From assembly GCA_036346255.1 (NCBI GenBank), contig CM070625.1, positions 38,196,520-38,260,519 of the forward strand: a DNA stretch of 64,000 nt, read 5' to 3'. Below are positions 59,656 to 64,000 of this stretch, piece by piece. Under the pieces are notes generated by a model. The model saw only the letters and a program-made list of their open reading frames with translations. It was not told where the DNA came from and did no database searches. A program made the position numbers and the translations under genes. Within the stretch, counting starts at the first letter, position 1, and every line of letters starts with the position of its first letter. This DNA is from Ampelocalamus luodianensis. Its lineage: Eukaryota > Streptophyta > Magnoliopsida > Poales > Poaceae.

Positions 59656-60430
59656 TCCACTTGTAAGGTAATCCTTGAACAATTCTAGTAGATACCACTT
59701 GTGGAAAACATGCGTCGACAGGTCTTGCAATCTCAAGGTGCTTGAACTTCTCTTTTTAAGATCTTCAATGAAAGCATAGAGAGAAGAGATAGAGAGAAAA
59801 ACCACTTGAGATAAGATGATACCACTTGATACAATTCAGATATATCTCTTGAAGAGATAAGACTTGAAAAGATATCGGGTATCAGAGAAACCACTTGGAT
59901 AAGATACCTTTTGAAAAACACTATCAAGAAATTTGAGGTATCGGAGAGACCACATGGATAAGAAGTGATTAGGTATCGGGGAGAGCTTGGTAAGCAAAGA
60001 ATTGATCGGCATGGAAAGAGTTAGATACCACTTGTGAATGAGAACAAGAGATACCACTTAAAAGATACAACGTGAAGGAGTACGATGATATCAATTGAGA
60101 ATACCACTTGTAAGGACAAGATGATATCACTTAAAATAGTACCACTTGTAAAAACAAGGATACCACTTGAATCAAACACATATGATTCTCATACGAGGTC
60201 AAAGATGATCAAAAGAGCTACCACTTGAAAGAATACCATTTGAAAGATAAATAAATCACAATGAGATCAAGATGGTATTTGGAGTCAATAAAGTATGTTT
60301 CGATAGCTTGCAAGGATCACAATGATCAATTTGACCAAAAAGAAGATAGCCAAAATAGATTTAGAGTTGAATTGAATCTTTCCAATGTCAAGATGATTAT
60401 GAGAAGCTACTATTAGAAAGAATACCACTT
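59656..60430 (-). repeat. Interspersed ACCACTTG motifs resembling the LTR-primer junction
   Basis: About twelve copies of (T)ACCACTTG occur in 775 bp. Some extend to ATACCACTTGTAAGG and CCACTTGTAAGG. The junction between primer site and LTR at 63630-63644 reads ATACCACTTGTAAGATC. The same motif cluster is at 33590-34360 and 42780-43530. Confidence 0.7.
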
Positions 60431-60579
60431 GAAGAAAATTGCATTCGCAATCGAGGAGAAATAGTAGTGAGTAGCTTACAAGGATAGCAATATACATCTT
60501 GACTTGAGGGAGCAAAGAGGGTGACTGTAAAGAATTGGAAATAGACAAGTTGGACAAAACAGCCAAAACTCTCTAGGTC

Positions 60580-60693
60580 CGGTCAGACCGACGGCACAGA
60601 GGCGGTCAGACCGGGACACGGTCAGACCAACGGCAAATATGCGGTCAGACCGGGGACAGCGGTCAGACCGGGGAGATAACGGCGGTCAGACCG
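60580..60693. repeat. CGGTCAGACCG palindromes inside the copia internal region
   Basis: Six copies, one with a changed end, lie in 114 bp. This is the same dyad as in the LTR array but in the non-coding internal part. The equivalents at 34500-34612 and 43670-43775 have lost bases, with many copies reading CGGTCGACCG. Confidence 0.8.
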
Positions 60694-61753
60694 GCCGAAA
60701 CTGTAACTGACAGTTTCAGTTCTGAAAATTGGAGAAAAGATTGAATTGTTGTACATTGCTCCAAATTTTCACACAAACATCCAAATAAAGATATTTGGAG
60801 CATTTCCAACATATCTAGACTTTAAAAATCCAACTTTTAAATAGTTTTTATGAATTAAGCTTTAGATTTTGGAAATGAAATCGTATTTTCAAAACTTTTC
60901 ACAAAAAGATCCAAATTGAGCAATTGATGAAATCTATACCATCCAATTGCATGTATGAGTCATAAATACCATCATGGACCTATTCATGTGAATAATTTAG
61001 GTTCAAATGGCTAAACTCACTTAAGTGCTAGAAAGTGACTTTTATGGTTAAGCTAGTATTTTGAATGAGTTTCGAAATCGAATAACTTTTGATGAGTTGG
61101 TCTTTTGGAGATGATTTGAATACCAAAAATGTTTAGAATAGCCAACTCTAGGATTTTCCTTTTGAGTCGAAGATCAAATTCCTTTTAGAATAGATTTTAC
61201 ACAAAAAACTAGTTTAGGTCAAAAACAAGATCCTAGAATCTAGAATTTTGGGTAGAAACTTATTTTCACTTAAAATATGTTTTTCTTGAACCAAATCGTT
61301 TGGTAAACCTTTGAAATGCATTTGTATACATTTTGCAACTAATTTTTCAAAGGATATATTAATAATTTCAAATTTTTGACTTTTGGCTAAATGGCTCAAT
61401 TTGAAAAATATTACTAGCACTTAATTAATTTGGGCACATTTAGGGATGTGATATACATGTGAATGACTTAGCACTCCCCCTTAATGTGCCACAAACAACT
61501 TGCTCAAGATTTTAATAATTAAGGTTAAGCACGAGAGCAAGAACAACCCATTTTATAAGATTTTCATGAAATGCAACCTACACAAGGTAAAGGGTCTAGA
61601 TACTTCAATGTAAATACTTGTTACCGAGATAGCATTGGCTCATGATATGATTTGATTATCCTCATACTTGGCTCCAATTTTGACATATGATGGAATACAC
61701 CTCTTCATGAATAAGCCAAGACTCCAATGCCTCTCCAAGTACCTATTAAACTT

Positions 61754-63580
61754 TTAAGCGCATTTGGTACCCAATACTTGGTTGGGTCCATGAATGTTAG
61801 TCACAATACTTTTGGGCACCCAAATAGCCCTAGCATTAGTTTTATGTAAACTAACATTCCTAGCAAACACATTGTCATTCTTATCCTTCCTAAGCACATA
61901 ATGATCATTATAAATAATTGGCTTAGGAGAGATACCTTTGGGACATTCCTTACTAAAATGTCCTTTCTCTCGGCAATTGTAGCAAGTAGGGTTTTTTCTT
62001 CCCCTTGATGTCTTCTTTTCTTGCTCATTGTCGGCTTGCCTCTTACTTGAATGTCTTAGCTTGACATCCTTTTGATTTGGACACACCGAGGCAATGTGTC
62101 CAAACTTCTTGCATCCAAAGCACTTTATAATTTTGAATTGATCTCCATTTTGCTTTGGGTGACTCTTCACCTTCTTCTTGGCGGTGAGACCAAGTCCTCT
62201 CTTCTCTATTTTCTTGATAGGGCACTTGGAGGCAAAGTGACCCTTCTCATTGCAATCAAAGCATTTGATATCCTTGATCCTGTTAGGGCACACGGAAGCA
62301 ATGTGTCCCTTTTCATAACATCCAAAGCATTTGATATTTGAGTATTTCTTTCCTTTTTGCTTTGGGATGAACTTCACCTTTTTCATTTCGATGAAGCCAA
62401 GTCCTCTCTTGTAATCTTCGTTATTAGAATATTTTGAGGAGAGGTGACCCTTTTGATGACAATCAAAGCACTTGATGTTCTTGTTGTGTTTTTGATTGTG
62501 TCTCACCTTGCTATTCTCCCTTTTCTTCATGGGAGTGAAGCCGATTCCACTCTTATCACTTGAGCTTCGTTGCTTGCTCAAGATATCATCAAGAGTGGTC
62601 TTCCCTTTGTGGCTTCTATCCAAGTCATTTTTCAAATTTGTGACTTGGGCCTTGAGTCTTTTGTTTTCCTCTACAAGATTAGTTTCAACAAGCATAGAGG
62701 AAATAGAAGCATTTTCACAAATGCTACAAGGCATATCAGTTAAATCATCACAAGATGTGGATATGATAACTTTAGATGAATTGCAAGAAATAGGAGCTAT
62801 GCATGGCAAATCATCTATTAGATTACATGTTACACCGATATCCACCTTGGAGCTAGTATATTCATTTAGGAGGAGCTTTTCATGTTCATCTTTTAGAACA
62901 TCATAATTATTTTGGAGTAAGACATGTTCTTTCTTCAAAACTTTGAATTTAGATTTCTCCATTCCTAAATATTCATTTAGATCTTCTAGCATATCTATCA
63001 ACTCATCATAAGAAGGATTATTTTCATCATCATTATTTACCTTCTTATTACCTTTCGCCATGAGGCAATGAGTTGATGTGGAGGGGTTTGTGATCTCATC
63101 ATTGTCGGAGCTTGATGTTGAACATTCTTCTCCCGACATCCATTCTTGCATATAATCCTCATTTGTTGAAGTAAATGTTGTTGAGGATTCTTCGTTGTCG
63201 GAGTTTGAGATTGAGCATTCTTTTCCCGACGTCCATTCTTTTATGCGATCATTACTTGTGGAAGTGGACCTTTCATAATATTCTTGAAGATGGGTCCACA
63301 TCTCATGAACGTTCTTGTGATCGCATATGGCATCAAACACATCTACACTCAAATCACTAAATAAAGCGTTAATTGCTTGAGCGTCGAGACGTAAGCATTT
63401 CTCTTCCTCAATTGTTGGATCAAGCCTATCCAATGGAGGAGAAAAGTCAACATCTACAATCCGCCATATATTTAGGCCCATGGCCTTAAAATAACATGAC
63501 ATGCGGATTTTCCAATGTGCATAATTTGTGCCATCAAATTTAGGTACTTTACCCAGGTGCATAAAATCTCTAGTCGCCAT
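61754..63580 (-). CDS. Sirevirus-like Gag, intact, 608 residues
   Basis: The protein starts MATRDFMHLG at 63580, 44 bp from the primer site. Residues 14-35 (FDGTNYAHWKIRMSCYFKAM) and 59-103 match the N-terminal part of copia Gag (DUF4219/UBN2 type). The rest of that capsid domain is missing; instead there are two related Ser/Asp/Glu-rich segments (105-134 and 135-164). Residues 190-240 and 303-325 look like coiled coils. Zinc knuckles lie at 371-384 (last Cys replaced by Tyr), 418-431, 440-453, 487-500 and 533-546. The end has IWVPKSIVTN, normally found just before the protease, and stops there. Knuckles 1-2 and 3-4 with their KRGLG linkers look like a duplicated module. It probably binds RNA and packages it using enzymes from another element. 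Confidence 0.92.
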   Translation of the reverse strand: MATRDFMHLGKVPKFDGTNYAHWKIRMSCYFKAMGLNIWRIVDVDFSPPLDRLDPTIEEEKCLRLDAQAINALFSDLSVDVFDAICDHKNVHEMWTHLQEYYERSTSTSNDRIKEWTSGKECSISNSDNEESSTTFTSTNEDYMQEWMSGEECSTSSSDNDEITNPSTSTHCLMAKGNKKVNNDDENNPSYDELIDMLEDLNEYLGMEKSKFKVLKKEHVLLQNNYDVLKDEHEKLLLNEYTSSKVDIGVTCNLIDDLPCIAPISCNSSKVIISTSCDDLTDMPCSICENASISSMLVETNLVEENKRLKAQVTNLKNDLDRSHKGKTTLDDILSKQRSSSDKSGIGFTPMKKRENSKVRHNQKHNKNIKCFDCHQKGHLSSKYSNNEDYKRGLGFIEMKKVKFIPKQKGKKYSNIKCFGCYEKGHIASVCPNRIKDIKCFDCNEKGHFASKCPIKKIEKRGLGLTAKKKVKSHPKQNGDQFKIIKCFGCKKFGHIASVCPNQKDVKLRHSSKRQADNEQEKKTSRGRKNPTCYNCREKGHFSKECPKGISPKPIIYNDHYVLRKDKNDNVFARNVSLHKTNARAIWVPKSIVTNIHGPNQVLGTKCA

Positions 63581-63623
63581 CCTTTACTCTCTAGACGGTT
63601 AAGTCTAATAAATGAGAGACCAA

Positions 63624-63635
63624 GCTCTGATACCA
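63624..63635 (-). promoter_or_regulatory. Primer-binding site of copia unit 2 (tRNA-iMet)
   Basis: Plus-strand GCTCTGATACCA, complete, two bases from the LTR start at 63638. Its complement pairs with the 3' end of initiator tRNA-Met. Confidence 0.9.
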
Positions 63636-63637
63636 CT

Positions 63638-64000
63638 TGTAAGATCGAGTAGGCCGACTAGAGGGGGGGTAAATAGGCGTTTTAAAACTTTTATGCGCTA
63701 AAACCGATTTCTAATGCAGAAGTTAATACAAATACGGTTTAGCACAATTAAGACCTAAAACCACTAGTCTCAACTAAGTGCACCAACAATACAAGTCTAA
63801 TGATAATAAACTATTGAGCATGAACTTGTGAGCAATTCAATTTAGGCAATATAAATGGCACATAGCTAGGCAATCATTCATACACAATAGATGAGCAACT
63901 TAATTATATGAATGTAAATTGCAATAAGGTAAAGCTCAAGAATGCAAACCACAATTGACACGGCGATATTTTTCCCGTGGTGATCGAAGACTTGCCGGTC
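63638..64000 (-). mobile_element. Copia LTR copy 3, cut by the window end
   Basis: It begins TGTAAGATCGAGTAGGCCGA and matches 37541-37900 closely. It is the 5' LTR of unit 2. Only the R-U5 end is inside the window. Confidence 0.85.

Larger units (their letters stand above)
58028..63637 (-). mobile_element. Copia unit 2, complete internal region
   Basis: The 5.6 kb between two LTRs holds only the Gag ORF (63580-61754) and 3.7 kb of non-coding sequence. Reading from the left, the latter has a 170-bp TATATGAACTACAC-type unit repeated about twice (58160-58450), three degenerate units ending GTTAGTCTC (58720-58980), purine tracts (59040-59650), ACCACTTG motifs (59656-60430) and CGGTCAGACCG dyads (60580-60693). 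From 60700 to 61750 I see only AT-rich sequence. The length matches copy 1 (5596 bp without the insertion), so the missing polymerase is a feature of the element and not a recent local deletion. Confidence 0.87.

Noticed and set aside
59602..60566. Minus-strand ORFs of 64-93 residues in the copia internal region, a possible envelope-like gene
   Set aside because: Short frames broken by stops, repeated WY-type residues come from the ACCACTTG motif, and no transmembrane or known envelope-like pattern is clear.

Overview
This window looks like heterochromatin from a grass, probably rice or a close relative. I found no host gene, tRNA, rRNA or CRISPR array. Everything I can support is LTR retrotransposon sequence, nested up to three levels deep. 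The grass assignment rests on the element types (chromodomain Ty3/gypsy elements and a Sirevirus-like Ty1/copia element, all primed by initiator tRNA-Met), on the GC-rich TATA promoters, and on LTR motifs I know from rice. No species marker was checked.

The base layer is a minus-strand, Sirevirus-like, gag-only copia element in tandem: LTR (3154-5611), internal (5612-5861 and 32195-37540), LTR (37541-38301 and 56241-58027), internal (58028-63637), LTR (63638-64000, cut by the window edge). Its only protein is a Gag with five zinc knuckles. This is intact at 61754-63580 and broken in the other copies. No protease, integrase or reverse transcriptase follows it.

Four insertions sit in this layer. 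(A) Positions 1-3153 are the right end of a plus-strand gypsy LTR inserted in the first copia LTR. (I) Positions 5862-32194 are a plus-strand chromodomain gypsy element with 3.1 kb LTRs and target duplication CTATG. The uninterrupted site is still visible near 58275. (II) Positions 12303-27152 are a minus-strand gypsy element with 4.4 kb LTRs, inserted in the polymerase of element I with target duplication CTTGG. (III) Positions 38302-56240 are a minus-strand gypsy element with 2.3 kb LTRs and target duplication AATAG, inserted in the second copia LTR. Element III is chimeric. After 280 bp of its LTR there is an 8 kb second copy of 29385-37460 (part of the element I LTR plus copia internal sequence), and then a complete LTR-internal-LTR.

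The coding parts follow the usual order: Gag, protease, reverse transcriptase, RNase H, integrase, chromodomain. Elements I and II also have an extra ORF between the primer site and Gag. All three gypsy polyproteins are broken by small indels, and many of these fall at CAG, CTG or CCG. The same sites differ between duplicate copies, so part of the damage may be base-calling error rather than decay.

The most interesting signal is structural. The LTRs are full of organised dyads: a run of eight different hairpins in the element III LTR, a nine-hairpin array with a constant loop in the copia U3, palindrome arrays just upstream of TATA boxes, and a leader island with covarying stems shared by three gypsy families.
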